Shown here: positions 1-12,183 of the stretch, piece by piece | Position numbering within the stretch: position 1 is the stretch's first letter | Layout of the letters: each line of letters starts with the position of its first letter | NCBI GenBank assembly: GCA_030248195.1 | Contig: JASAND010023040.1 | Span: 1-64,000, forward strand | DNA from: Trissonchulus latispiculum | Lineage: Eukaryota > Nematoda > Enoplea > Enoplida > Ironidae | Reading direction: 5' to 3' | DNA: 64,000 nt | Position numbers and translations under genes: made by a program | Notes under the pieces: generated by a model | What the model was told of the DNA's origin: nothing | Seen by the model: only the letters and a program-made list of their open reading frames with translations | Databases searched by the model: none

Positions 1-246
1 GGAACCCAGTGCAACAAACGAACTCACGAAGAAGACCCCTACAAAGGTTGGCTGCAGGGAATCTCTGATTTTGGAACACCACCTTTCGGAGATCCGGTGC
101 CTAAGTCTACTTTCCTAAGTGGACGCGCTGACCTTCCGTGTAATCAAGTGCAGAGCGTTTTCTGTCACTAGACCGGAGAGCAGAGCGTTTTCTGTCTCTG
201 GAGACTAGCAACTTCATTACAAAAAGCCCACTTTATCGTGGTCATC

Positions 247-520
247 ACCACAGTCAAAAATGTAGTTACAGTTGTGCTGAAAATGTAATGAAAAATACCT
301 AAAATACTTTTATGAAACTAAGATAATGTAACTACAACGTAGTTACATTTCTAGCCTATTCAAAACACTATGAGAACTACTACATTGTAATGTAGCTTAC
401 ATTGTAATGTATAAAATACAATGTAACTACATTACATTGTAAAAATGTATATGAAACCGAATTTGAACTACATTGTTACATTGTAGTTACAATGTAGCAA
501 ATGTAATGTATATGAAATAG
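247..520. repeat. TACATTGTA-rich repeat
   Basis: About 270 bp are made almost entirely of permutations of ACTACATTGTA and its complement TACAATGTAGT, in both orientations, so the stretch can fold on itself many times. It has no coding potential. This resembles the subterminal part of a non-autonomous DNA transposon, but no clean terminal repeats or target duplication were found. Confidence 0.6.
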
Positions 521-1112
521 GCCCCTGGTCTGGGACCTAATGCGGTCAGTGGTTTACTACTCACTCATCTCCGTCTGGTGAAGGGCGACGCCCATTGTGC
601 TTCCAGGAGCTGGAAGCGCACCCTCCCCTCTCCCGAGTAGTAAAGAATGCATAGGTCCATTTATGGCCAGGCTTTTTATTTGTAATATAATTTTTGATTC
701 CGCTAGAAGCCAGCTAGACCTAATTTTGGTGATACCTGATTTGATGCCACCAAATCTATTTCCAATTATTTGAAAATTCGAATCATAAAAATAATTCGTA
801 ACAGTGAACAGAACAAAGAACTATATATAATGAATTAGCCATTAACAAGCACGCTCATTTTATTCTGCAAAGTAGCACAGATCATCCCACAGTTGTGTAA
901 CAAAATTCTTTACAAATTGATTGTTGTAACCTCTCAAAGACAACGAAAATGGAATCAATATTTCACCAGCTGCTGTTTCCAATGTTTAATTTGTTTCAGT
1001 CTGCATTTGTAATTAGTTAAATCCATTTAAAGCTTTATAAAACCAAATTTTCGTTCCCTGCATTTCTATTTCGAACCATTTCATACTCGTCCCTTCTGAC
1101 AGGGTGTTTCTT
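521..1112. other. intergenic, 3' flank of the receptor gene
   Basis: No gene or repeat was recognised. The sequence is AT-rich. It should contain the 3' UTR and polyadenylation region of the minus-strand receptor gene. Confidence 0.4.
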
Positions 1113-2539
1113 TTATGTGGTCATGTCTTGTGCTGCTATCGGCGTTAAAGCCTGTTGCTTGTGTGCTCGATGCATTAGGTTTATGTCATCTTCTTTCATC
1201 AGAAATATGGAGGCGCCGTAGAGAAAGCCACTGCTTAGATTTATCGTGTAGGCCAGAAAGCCCACAATTGGAAGCACTAATAGACTGCTGAAACAGTCTT
1301 CAGGGATCATAACGATGGTATAGAAGGGTATCTGGCTGAAAGCATTAAAAATTATGAAGAAAATCAGATATCTGGAACGAAAAAGGCCCAATGCCTTAAA
1401 GACGACCGGAGAATGATAGAATATGGCCAGAATGCGAAAGTAGGCATAAAACGTGAGGCCGCAGGGTAACAGTACTCCCAACAGTACCATGTAGGCCAGG
1501 AATTTGTAGGCAGTTTGGCTTGACTCGGACCAGATGCACTGGAAGAAGTTGGGTCTATAGAGGGCGATGCTGCTGTTCGTGAGACAGGGAAGGGCCAAAG
1601 CTGCACCTTAAATAAAATATTAAAAGTTTCACAAAATTAATAGTCTATCTGTATCAACTGCAACTGCAACTGCACTGCAGGCAACAATATGCACTATTGA
1701 TATACATCTTAGTGTATCCTAAAATCCACTCCGCAATTATTACTCTCAGAGTGGATTAGGGTCCTCCTATGGAAGTTAATGTTCTCTAAGTATATTGAAA
1801 GCTAATCTGTTTTGCCGGTTTATAACAGCTATTTCTGTAGCAAAACAACTACTTTTCGGATCTCTTAGCAATAACAATATATAATCTACATAAACTGAAA
1901 AATTTCGGCGAAAACGGAGAATGTTAGGGCGTATTATTCGTGAAATCTGTCCTTTGAGCGGTTTTCTTGCTCTTTGTAATCACATATTTCCCTCTGTAGG
2001 AGCATTCCCTGAAGCTGACATCGCCGATGGGGTTTCCCATTTCCCCCTCTCCTTTGTCAGATCTGTGTGAAGTGAAACCCACCTATGATCCAGGAGACCC
2101 CACAAATGACCGTGGGCGGCAGTCCGAACAGTTGATCGTAGTGAATTCGGGCAAAGGTGGAAAGATGAACTCCTGCGATGCAGGAAATCATGTAGAGTGA
2201 AACCGTCCAGAGACCGCAGAGGAAGAAGATATGAAATCGACAGGCCAAATGATTTAAGCCAAACAGATCCGATCCCATATAGACGTTGTAGACATAGATA
2301 CTCAGGGCGTACGCACAGGTAAGGCTGTTGACAAACATCAGATGGGCAATAAAATGACTGGAAACAAAGTTTTTGTACAACTGTTTGATCAGAATGTAGA
2401 GCAAAGTGGCCAAGTTGCCCAGAAAGCCAAGAATAGTTACTCCGGCAAATACGCAAGCCAGTGATTGGCGCACAAAAGGATCAATTGTATGCGAACCGTT
2501 GGTTTGATTGACCGTTTTCACTGATTCAGTCACAATCAT
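1113..2539 (-). CDS. divergent rhodopsin-like seven-transmembrane receptor (2 exons)
   Basis: Two exons, 2083-2539 and 1113-1606, join across a GT-AG intron of 476 bp with matching phase to give 316 residues. The predicted membrane segments are TM1 ~27-51, TM2 ~62-86, TM3 ~100-125, TM4 ~142-160, TM5 ~186-212, TM6 ~230-252 and TM7 ~260-287. Family hallmarks present are Gly-Asn in TM1 (41-42), Trp150 in TM4, Pro200 in TM5, Pro246 in TM6, Cys100 and Cys176 placed for the TM3-ECL2 disulfide, and N-glycosylation sites at N11 and N14. The activation motifs are altered: DRY reads V-H-L (124-126, counted from Cys100) and NPxxY reads S-G-F-L-Y (278-282). The start is the ATG at 2539, because the open frame upstream has only a TTG and is cut by a good splice acceptor (TTTTTCAG, boundary 2556/2555). 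The protein should sit in the plasma membrane; its ligand is unknown. A lineage-specific chemosensory or peptide receptor is possible. Confidence 0.85.
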
Positions 2540-2555
2540 TTTATGAACTGTAAAC

Positions 2556-2572
2556 CTGAAAAACTTCAAAAA
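2556..2572 (-). promoter_or_regulatory. splice acceptor just upstream of the receptor start codon
   Basis: On the minus strand TTTTTGAAGTTTTTCAG ends 16 nt before the ATG. This is a strong acceptor. It implies either a 5'-UTR intron or a trans-splice site. Confidence 0.5.
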
Positions 2573-3250
2573 TAATACGTTATCTTCTGCTTACTCTCCT
2601 AGCAACGATATAATGACATAGCTGAAATTCGTTTACAAATAAAATTTATTTTAGACTTTAGAGATGCTTGAATAAGACAATATTTCCTGCTGCACCACTA
2701 ACTCAGCATGAATAGGTAAATGAATGAATGAATGAATGAATGCTACTTTAATGTCTGGGCCTTGTAAATCTGTTGCTAAATTCTTCTTTTGATTAGTTTT
2801 GATTACTTATCCTTGTACACATACCGAATCTTAGTCAGCTATCTGTGGATTGCATAAAATAAGATTATTAGCTGCGAATTAGCTGAAAAGTGAGGGCAAT
2901 TCACAATCGGAAAGTAGTAGTTAGTTTTCTGCTAATCCGCTGTTTTCTACTTTATCTTAGTTGGTGTGAAGTTTGGCCCTATATGCTCTTGTATCTCTCA
3001 AAATAAAGACCGGATTTCGTATAATTTAGAGAATCTAGCTGCAGGTTTTGGTCAAAGGTGTGTGATGTCAAAAACCTCCTAACGTGATTATTCAACACCC
3101 TGTGAGTAATTTTTTGCAACGACCGCTCCCTGTCGACAACAGCTTAGGATTCGGCCGACCCCCCCGACAGCTGTCCACCTTTTACATAAATACAAGTAAT
3201 TGCAATGAAAATTATTAGTTTGTGTTGCAAAAGGTACAAGTTTGATGTCT
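2570..3250. other. intergenic, no gene seen
   Basis: The stretch contains a short AATG microsatellite (about 2720-2742). Around 3150-3190 a small segment (GGCCGACCCCCCCGAC followed by ACATAAATAC) resembles part of the TTAA element at 29868. Nothing else was recognised. Confidence 0.35.
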
Positions 3251-3604
3251 CGGTTAGGATTGTCTAAAAAGTAGGAAAAACTACAGGTTACTTTAGTATT
3301 ATCTACAGGAAGCTCTTGTAATTTTTACTACTGGAGAGGCTATTTTGAGAGGTATTTGTAAAAAAATACAAAAGTTACCATGTGGAAAATACAAGAAGCT
3401 TCACTAGTGACTGACCACATAGTAGCTTTTTGTGGAAAACCACAAAATTCCTGTGATTTCTACACGAGTTGTTGTAAGAGTGCTGGTACACTTTTCTCAA
3501 AGTTGTTCATATGCTCGCAGCAGGACTATATTTACGGTAAATATGGCCAACGCCAGCTCATTTTGCATAAATCTCTTGCTTGTTATACATGTACTGCCAA
3601 CTTC

Positions 3605-3700
3605 ACACTGTAAATTAAATTACTGTAGAAATACTGTAGAGATACTGTAGAATTACTGTAAAATTACTGTAAAATTCTATGCATTACTGTAAATTTAGAG
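3605..3700 (+). repeat. short tandem repeat, unit ATTACTGTA(R)A
   Basis: A roughly 11-bp unit, ATTACTGTAGA or ATTACTGTAAA, recurs about seven times with small changes. It is a degenerate microsatellite. Confidence 0.6.
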
Positions 3701-5940
3701 TCTTAGACTTAGGCTTAACACGTCTGACTGACTGATATTCCACATTGGCGCAGTCCATTGACTGATTGATTATTCCTAATTACTGCACACATACTTAATA
3801 TTTAAACGGCCGGAGCAGTATCTTCGGAGAATCAACTACATAAATCTATTCAGTATTGGCTCTTCAAAGATTAAAACATAGATGGATCCGACAAGAATCC
3901 TTGAGAGCACTCATAAATATTTTAGATTTCTCATTACAGCTAGTTTGTGTTGCCACCTGCTAGTTCCTCCTCAGTTTGAAGCAGTGGAATAAAAAATTAA
4001 ACTTTCAAGAAATGAAATACAAAATCCAGAAAGGCGCATAAATTGACAATGAATTGATTGGAAAGGCACAATTTATTGTTCATTCAAATCTGTCCTGTTT
4101 CATATGATAACCAATTGGTGGACCTAAGTTCGACTTCGAGTCTTCATCGCGTCTTTTGCAACTTAAAGCCATTGAACACTTTTGTTGGCAGAAACAGAAG
4201 TTCGATTGTTACCCGACCGCATACATTAGTTAGCTAAGAAAATTCTTGGACAGTTCCACAGAGAAGCAAAGCTCAGACGCTTATAAGTGGAAAAACCAAT
4301 AAACAATTTGCATTCAAATGTAAAAATGAAAAACAGAAACCAAGAAATAATAAAAGACGGCAATGAACCATTCTGAGCTAAAAGAGAAAGGAGACCGAAG
4401 CTTGGATTTTCAGTCTCAAGGGATTTCTTAATTAAACTGGACATTTTCCTATGATTCTAGGCTAAAGACTAAGCCGGATTAAATTAGCCATCTTTCCATC
4501 TCTAGCCGGCCACTGCATAATAACATCTCATTTATTTGACAATGGTTAGATACCGGGTTAGAAATGTCCCTTCGATTTATCAAAATGGAGCATTGATTCA
4601 ACGGATAAAGGGACTCGCATTTCATAATGCTTGAGAAATGGAAATCGCCACCAAAAGAATCTTATTTTTATGGTCTGGAAGAATAGCTTGCAAGCTTCAA
4701 GGAGGGCTTATGTGTTTGGTTAAATTATTAAAAAACTGAATGTTAAATAGAAATAGTTAATATTTATGGCTTTTGTTCTAGGGGAAGCTTTGCTGCGACC
4801 TCTCAGGAAATGTTAAGAAGACTGATATTGTTTTTCAGAAAACGATTCAGAAAAATCCTAATGAAAATGGCTTACGTGTTTCTGATTTAAATTTGATGAA
4901 ATTGTTAAAGTAGCGCAGATTTCTGCAGCATTGCGCATACTCAATCCACAGTAAGAAAATTTGAGTGACTATGAATTTTGATAGTCTGTAAGCAAGAAGT
5001 TGAACCCGTAAGTAACAGAAATGGTGCTCGTAAATCATCATCGCTTTGTTAGACTTTGATTAATTGCCCTGAACAAATTAACTCAAATGGCTTTATTCAA
5101 GCATAGCATGTTCAATTCGTTAGTTCAACGGCCTTTCCTTCACTATCCTCCAATTTAAGTTTCCCGTTTCAGTCTAAGTTTAAGTCGTATATTGAATTGC
5201 CAATGCCATTGCAATTTCGTAAGTTATACAGCAATAGGACTCTAATTTGACTTAACCTAGAAAACAAACCGTTGTACCTTTTACTGCAATGCATTGCTGC
5301 TTTTTACCTGCTTTTGTTGAACTGCAATTTATTTACAGTATGTATATCATGCAATTTTTATCTACCTTGGATATTGCGGTTATTGCTATGTCGGAACAGC
5401 ATTCCCACTTTCCGCTCTGTAGGAGCAATTTCTAGGATTAGCTCTGTCATAAATTGGATTTGGAACCGATCATGCAAACAGTTATATTTCCCCAAAACAT
5501 TTTAAGGCAAGAAAAATCACAAATTGTGGGCAGAAACCTATTTTTTAAAAACAAGAGACCTTTTCAGGGGCTGGGGAAATGCAAATTTTCCAAAAAAGAC
5601 TTGTCCATACCAGCTGTTTATTTCCAGTATTTGGAGAATGAGACTGGCAGTGAGTGACAAACTGAATTGAAGAAGAAGCTCCAGGAGAGCCTTTTAGCCA
5701 AATTGAAAATTTCTCGATGAATGAATTCTGAAGAAAGGCTAACAGTGTTTACCACCATTCTGCACTGAGAGTAGATTAAATTGAAAATTGATTCAATTGG
5801 AACAGTCCCCAGAGGACAAAGTTTATCCGTCATCAGGTTAACAGGAGGTCACTTGACTTGATCTCATGATGTTGGAAAGGTACGTATATATACACATAAG
5901 CCTGACTCCAGCTTGAAAAACAAGCCCATGATATGATGTC
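3701..5940. other. intergenic, no gene seen
   Basis: The open frames here are short, lack plausible splice partners and encode low-complexity peptides. No repeat structure was recognised. Confidence 0.35.
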
Positions 5941-7172
5941 CAGGGATGGAAACTGGGTCACTTTTTGTGACCCACGACCCACTCGACCCAAATGCAAGTT
6001 TCACCCAGACCCAAGGTGACCCATAAAATTTTAAAATTTAGTGACCCAGACCCAAATGACCCAAACGTTTTCGTGACCCAGACCCAACTGACCCAAGAAT
6101 TTTCCTGACCCAGACCCAAATGACCCAATAGAATAACGTTACACAGACTGACTTTATCTAACCGAGATTGTCCCATTGTGCAACTCCCTAACTCTCTTAA
6201 TTTTTGCAAAGACGCAAGAATAAGTATATTCCACTCATTTTATGAAACTAGATCAACAGTTTGTTTTTCTTACAAAAAACCAGCTAAACATGGGCCGGCG
6301 GTTTTCAATTTTGAATTAGCAGATATGCAACCCGAGACAAGGTTTTTTATTTAAAGAAAATGTGAGACGAGGTAATCTTTCGCGATTTCCCAAAAGCCCT
6401 AACTTTTGATTTTTTTTGACCAACAGCTTTAAAATTTTGCACGGAGCATACAAACTCAAAAGTTTTAATTATTTCCATAATTAAAATTTTAACTTGGTAA
6501 AGGGGAAGCAAAGGAAGGAGATTAAGGAACCAAAATTTTTCTGGAAGCATTTGTAGGTTTTTGCATTTAAAACGCTTTAAAACCATTTAGCTAGCATTAT
6601 AATTTTAAAAATTAGCTCAAATTGGAAAATTTTCATTACTTTCTCAATAGTGATGGAATTGAAAGAAATAATGCAGCCAGTGCAGCATCTTGCTGGCCAT
6701 TTTGTCTTTGAGACCTGAGTGGTTGATGCTGTAAAATTTTAGAATCGACAGAAATGTGTCCACCTTGGTATACGTGCTTTTACTAATTATGTGAATCGAC
6801 TTAAATAGAATGGCAAAGCAAGTCACACCTAACTACTGATTTCTGTGAAATGACAACTAAATTTAACTAATTTGTTAGCGATCGCGCCGAAGGCGCGATC
6901 ATTTTTCAGAAATGATGGGTTAACCTTTAAAACTAGCTTTCCACCAAGAAAATTGAAACTTTAAAGATTCGGCAAGACCCTGTGACCCAGACCCAAAATG
7001 ACCCACTAAAATTGCTGACCCAGACCCAAATTGACCCATGGGAAGCTTGACCCAGACCCACCCTGACCGAAAGGTTTCCCAAAATTAGTGACCCAAGACC
7101 CAGTGACCCAAGCAAACACAGCGACCCAAACAACCCATGACCCAATGACCCATGACCCAGCTTCCATCCCTG
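5941..7172. mobile_element. hAT-like non-autonomous DNA transposon
   Basis: The element is 1232 bp. It starts CAGGGATGGAA and ends TTCCATCCCTG, inverted ends of the hAT type. It is flanked by TGATGTC on the left and TGATGTAC on the right, an 8-bp target duplication with one base lost. Both ends carry many copies of GTGACCCAGACCCAA and shorter TGACCCA units (5960-6130 and 6970-7165). Such subterminal arrays are known transposase-binding regions in hAT elements. No transposase frame exists. A short perfect hairpin lies inside at 6880-6900. Confidence 0.7.
6880..6900. repeat. perfect 9-bp GC-rich hairpin
   Basis: GATCGCGCC, loop GAA, then GGCGCGATC. It is far more GC-rich than its AT-rich surroundings in the hAT-like element. 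The function is unknown. Confidence 0.6.
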
Positions 7173-7489
7173 TGATGTACCATGGCAATACTAAGGCAGA
7201 CGCGCACCTGTGCGTAACTTTCGCAAAACTTAACCGATTTTTTTCAAACTTGGTATTGCATTGAATACATTTCTGATCGACCTGCAGCAAAATTATAAGA
7301 TTTTAAAATTTTTAAGTTTTTTAAGGGGAACTAAAAATTGTTGTCTCCAATTTTGATAAAAAGTTACATACATGGGGTTTCTAGGTTGCTGACCACGAAT
7401 CTGAAAACCGTTTTTAATCCAGCTTTTCGTCAGCTAGATATACGCTTAAACGTTAAGCTTAAAACTTAGCTTATTTCTGACTGTTTCAT

Positions 7490-7615
7490 GTAAGAAATTA
7501 TATTGCCACTTCAGCACCTGAGTCCCGAAAAATTCGGGCTTCGGATGGGACTCGAACCCACGACTTCCGGATCAACGCTCCGGCGTTCTGCCAACTGAGT
7601 TACGGAGGCTACAGT
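7490..7615 (-). mobile_element. tRNA-derived SINE, copy 1
   Basis: The minus strand at 7538-7609 has a tRNA shape: an A-box region (TAACTCAGTTGGCAGAAC), a B box (GGTTCGAGTCC) and an anticodon stem-loop with GTT in the anticodon position. The acceptor stem no longer pairs well. A non-tRNA tail, GCCCGAATTTTTCGGG then GCAATATAATTTC, is shared with copy 2, which marks a SINE rather than a working tRNA gene. Confidence 0.7.
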
Positions 7616-7757
7616 CGGACCAAACTAGAAGGACTTCGTATCAAAACTGAAGTTACAATGAATTAATAATGTGTTTTACAACGCGGACAAACACATGATC
7701 TAGGGCGAGGTACACTCTGGTGTCCTCAAGCTCACTGGGTGTGAAAGTCTGATGTAA

Positions 7758-7885
7758 TGTAAGAAATTATATTGCCACTTTAGCACTTGAGAACCGAAAA
7801 ATTCGGGCTTCGGGTGAGACTCGAAACCACGACTTCCGGATAAACGCTCCGACGCTCTGCCAACTGAGCTATCGAGGCTACAGTC
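7758..7885 (-). mobile_element. tRNA-derived SINE, copy 2
   Basis: The same head and tail as the copy 140 bp upstream, in the same orientation. The tRNA part is 7807-7878 on the minus strand, with TAGCTCAGTTGGCAGAGC as A box and a weakened B box (GTTTCGAGTCT). The two SINEs together split the surrounding palindrome. Confidence 0.7.
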
Positions 7886-8128
7886 ATGCATGTTCAGCGA
7901 CCCAGAACACCCCTGAATGCAACTTTTTAGCAAAATTGAAGCCAAAAATTTTTTGGTTCCCCGTGATCCCCGCTTGGAAAACTTTCAAATTTAAAATATT
8001 GAAAATTTTTAAATTTTGCTGCAGATTGAGCAGAAATGTATTCAAATACATCGATATCAAATGTGAACAACATCGGTTAAGTTTTGCGAAAGTTACGCAC
8101 AGCTGTACGCCTGCCTTAGTAAAGGCAT

Positions 8129-10302
8129 ATATAGGAGGCTCTTCAAATTAACCGAACATTAGCCGGTGAAAAAGCAGCAATGATTCTCTTGTTGTGTGTA
8201 AACGTGTAAACATGTGAATAAAAGTTGTAGGCTATATAGTTCTTGACATTCTACAAGGACGGAGGCGAATTCACGCAGGGTATGTGAGCCACCATTGCGG
8301 ATGTGAGCTCAGTTTCAAAATTCGCCCCCAAAAGCCGTAAGTGTTGGCAATTAAGAAAATTTGAAGTCGTCCCAAAATCAGACAAGGCAACAGCTAATTT
8401 ACACCTCGTCTTTAGTTTAATATCTCAGTGTCTTCTTAGATCTGAGAGGAAAGATGATGTAAACAAGAAGAGATCATTGCTTGTGTTAAGTATTTTGAAT
8501 CCAACCTACCGAAAGGCAAATTAGTCGTACTTGTTTGAAGGAGTCAGGTTTTCACTAGATAACGCTGATTTTGAGCACTCACAAATCAAGAACAAAAACA
8601 AAAATGTCAACTAATTGCTGGGTGCAAGCCTATGCTGACTGTTGACAGAAGCAGTTAGTAGTTCATTTATCGATAAGAGTAACTGAGCCAGTGAGAGCGA
8701 GAGAAGGAAACACAGAAAGACACAAACCAGAATTAGAAAAAGAGAGATTGATTTCTGGCTAACATCTTGCCAGGTTGGACTAGGGTTGTCTCATTCAGGC
8801 AAGCGTAGGCTACCCCGCTCCCCCATTAACAAGCCTCTATTCATAAAATGGCAAAAATTCCAGGCCTTAATTAGTATATTAATTAACGGGGGACACCAGA
8901 CCCGACAATAATCCACAGTTCTGAGTCTTGATTAAACTTAATATATACTACGATGGGATAACTATATGTTTGCATGATGAAGGTACATAGAAATCTCTTG
9001 CCTTCCTCTGTTAGTTAGGTGATATTAGATATCACTTGATGACAGAAGCTATGAACAAACATTGTTAAAATGGAAGGGCCGGCCTTGATTGTGAATTTCT
9101 TAGCTGTTAAAATTGGATAGATTCAGTTTAAATGGTGTTTTGATGAAACTGCCTCGACATGAGTCACGCCGTCAAACACCCTTTGCAAATAGTCTAGCTA
9201 TTTGCTATCATTAACTGCTACTAAGCGCGTTCTGAAATTAAATTTTATTTTTAGATAGATACGTGAAGGATATTCATACCGCAAGATTGGCTTGAAGCTT
9301 GGAACATACACCAAGAGCCCATCTACGTTAGTTTGGATGCACAAATAAACGATGAAGAGCCAACCTGTTTCTTGAGTTAGAACTAACAGAACTTTGTACC
9401 TTCCAACAGAAAGGTATATATCACTTCACTAAAATAAAGACTTTCGCCTATTTGAAAAATGGATATAGAGAGAATGAGATAATTAAGAATATCTAATTTA
9501 CAGGTCAGATTCAAAGCGTTATGGTAACTCTAACTACTCTGCAGGTCGCGTTTTGAAGTGGCACGAACTGTACATTAACAAAGGTAAATTATTTGTTAAT
9601 TAATTATTTGTTATGATCCTTCAGAAACCGTCGAATCCGACTACCATCCCGAAAGCTTTCTCCTCCATTTTATGCTTTGAAGTAAACTTGTTTTCCTGCA
9701 TCTTTACCAAACAGCACAAGGAAATGACTACAGGCTTTTGTTGACAAAGTTCCACTCCATTTTTACATCAAACTACGTTACGTACCTAGTTGATGAAGGA
9801 GAAAACTGCATATTCCTGTATTTACCATCAAACGTTTGTATCTTTTCAGGATCAAGAGTTGAGTTTATCATGGAAACTTCTTTCAATCAAGTAGGCAGCA
9901 CAAAATAAATTATCACAGACTGTGAAGCAAATTGAGGGCAGATGAATTTGAAGTCCTCAGAAAAAGAGTCCGTCAACTTTTTAGCCCCAATTCAGTTGAC
10001 CTGTATACTAATGGAAGCTAATTTCAGGCAAAGAAAACGCTTACATTTAACCTACCCTAATTGCCCATAATTATCTTTTATAGAATAAAGAAATGAACAA
10101 CATATTTTTGACACATGACGTGACTTTTGAATGTCTGCCTAAAATGGCTAATGGCTTGCATAATTGAGGCAGGAACAAAGGGATCATTGCGGAAATGGCA
10201 ATCTTAAAAGTCCTTAATGTAGTTGTAAAAGTTTTTACAGAGATAGACCAACTAAGAATGTTTTAAATATTATTCAAAAAGAAAACATAAAAAATTATCC
10301 CT
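8129..10302. other. intergenic, no gene seen
   Basis: No coding region with splice support and no repeat structure was recognised in this AT-rich stretch. Confidence 0.35.
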
Positions 10303-10432
10303 GGATTGCACCAAATAAAGATTAGGACTAACTGAAGATTAACTGAGGAGTAAGTCCTATTTTTGAATGGGAAACCAGTACTTAGTCCTGAGCTAATCCG
10401 CAGTTAGTCCTCATCTTATTTGGTGCAATCCA
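10303..10432. mobile_element. short palindromic MITE
   Basis: A 130-bp element with inverted ends of about 35 bp, beginning GGATTGCACCAAATAAAG and ending with the complement (TTATTTGGTGCAATCC). The inner parts repeat TTAGGACTAACTG inverted. No target duplication could be assigned. Confidence 0.65.
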
Positions 10433-12183
10433 AGGCATGGGAAGTTTTAGGCATGTCTAAGATTGCACCGTAAAAACGCTAAGATCACAGATGTAAATTG
10501 CTGAGACTATTAGCTAACACAGTTGTTTAAAATTGTATGCTGCGGGCGGCATGGCATATGTCCTGCAGGAAAATACTGAATTAGGGATGTAAATAGACTT
10601 TATGCGAAAATGTGTGAGGAAGGTTTGGAAAAAGGACACAGAGGAAATCTGTAGATTTTTGTTTTGCGAACAATCCAAAAAGTATCTTATATCAATATAT
10701 CAAATATCTTCTATATAGTCAACAAATTTGAATGAACAAATGATAAATTCTCATATATAAGTCATAACATAAGAATAAAAACATTTACAGAATATTAGCA
10801 TAAATAGTTCAAAATTTTAAATAGCGATGTGTGCATATGAACAAGCCTACAACATTAAAGTCTACCCGAAAGCTAATAGTCCCTTGAGGCAAGGTTTACC
10901 AAAGGCAAGCTCAATTGTTTCCGAAAGAAGAGTGAAATGCCTATAAAAACGTTTTTGAAAGATAGATAAAAGATCTCTAGCTGTTTTTTGTCCTGGAAAA
11001 AATGACCTGAAACTTGCTGCTCCAGTGGCAGTAAGCATTGACGTAGCTCTCTTAGAAGGCCTGTCAAATGTGATCTATGATCCCAATAACAAGAGCGCCC
11101 ATCGTTTAAGACCGACATTTTTCATTTAAAAAGAAGAAGAAGTCAAGCAAATACCAGAAATGCAGTCTAATTCCAGCCAAATGGGAACCTGAAATGTAGC
11201 ATACAAGGTAAAATGTGCTACACAGACTATACACTACGTTTTGTTACGGCACAAGGCCTGGAGCAAAAGTAATGCTTTATAGTGACAGAGCAAAATTATA
11301 GTGGGATCAAGAGTGTGGAATTAATTTTCTCGTAACGTGAAAACTGCTTTAGCTTTATATTATGTACGTTTATGCTCAGAATGGTGGCAAAATTTCACTT
11401 TCTACGATTTCATACAAATTTTCATTAGTTTTTAATGCTTAAAGGTGTACGGAAAGATAAGGGACAAAGCTTTAAATGCATAAATTAATATAAGTTATTC
11501 TGGAAATGGAAATGTTAACAAAAACATCACTAGTTTACCGCTTTTCGAGTTTAACCATATCTCAACTCTCGAGCTGGCACATTGATCTAGCCTATGGTAA
11601 TGGTAGCAAGACTTAAAACAACTTCACAGGTTCTGTAAAAGATACATGCATATAAAATTTCTTTGAAACAATAAAGTGAAATTTAAGACAGAGTCTGTCG
11701 TGTAGTCACGATCACGAACACCCTTTACCTGGTTCAGTTTTGAAAATTAGATTGCAGCCGGACAGGAAGACCTCTTGGGAGCTAACAACCCAGAAAGTTC
11801 ATGAAAAACGTTTTCAAGGCTATCAAAAAAGCTGTAAAAATTGACAAGAACGTTCATTAGCCCCGGCAACGAATGTAAATTCTGGCACTTCAGTGAAAGT
11901 TTAATGACATTCTAAAACGGTGATTTGAGTGCAAAAACAGCTTGACGAAGACATGTCTAACTAAGTTCCCATGTAAATATAAAATTCCACATAAATTATG
12001 TTAAATTTTACCAACTACAAATAGGTAGAGTGGCAAAAACGTCCTCAAACATTGGTTAGATTTATACCGCTCAGCATTAATAGATCTCAAAGTGTAAGAA
12101 GGCAGATGCACAATACCTGTTTATGTAGAAAGAAAGCATCAGTTGATTTGATAGTAGCATTATCTGCTTCATTGACGATACAT
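10433..12183. other. intergenic, no gene seen
   Basis: Open frames here (for example near 10873-11118 on the minus strand) have no recognisable domain or splice partner. No repeat was recognised. Confidence 0.35.

Larger units (their letters stand above)
7182..8128. repeat. long inverted repeat, palindrome family G, interrupted by SINEs
   Basis: The left arm (about 7182-7470) and right arm (about 7890-8128) are diverged reverse complements. They share CGCAAAACTTAACCGAT with the cleaner palindrome at 24722-25298, so both belong to one family. Two tRNA-derived SINE copies occupy the centre. No coding capacity was seen. Confidence 0.65.

Noticed and set aside
7700..7945. 81-codon frame across a SINE
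   Set aside because: It reads through the tRNA-like head of the SINE on the same strand.
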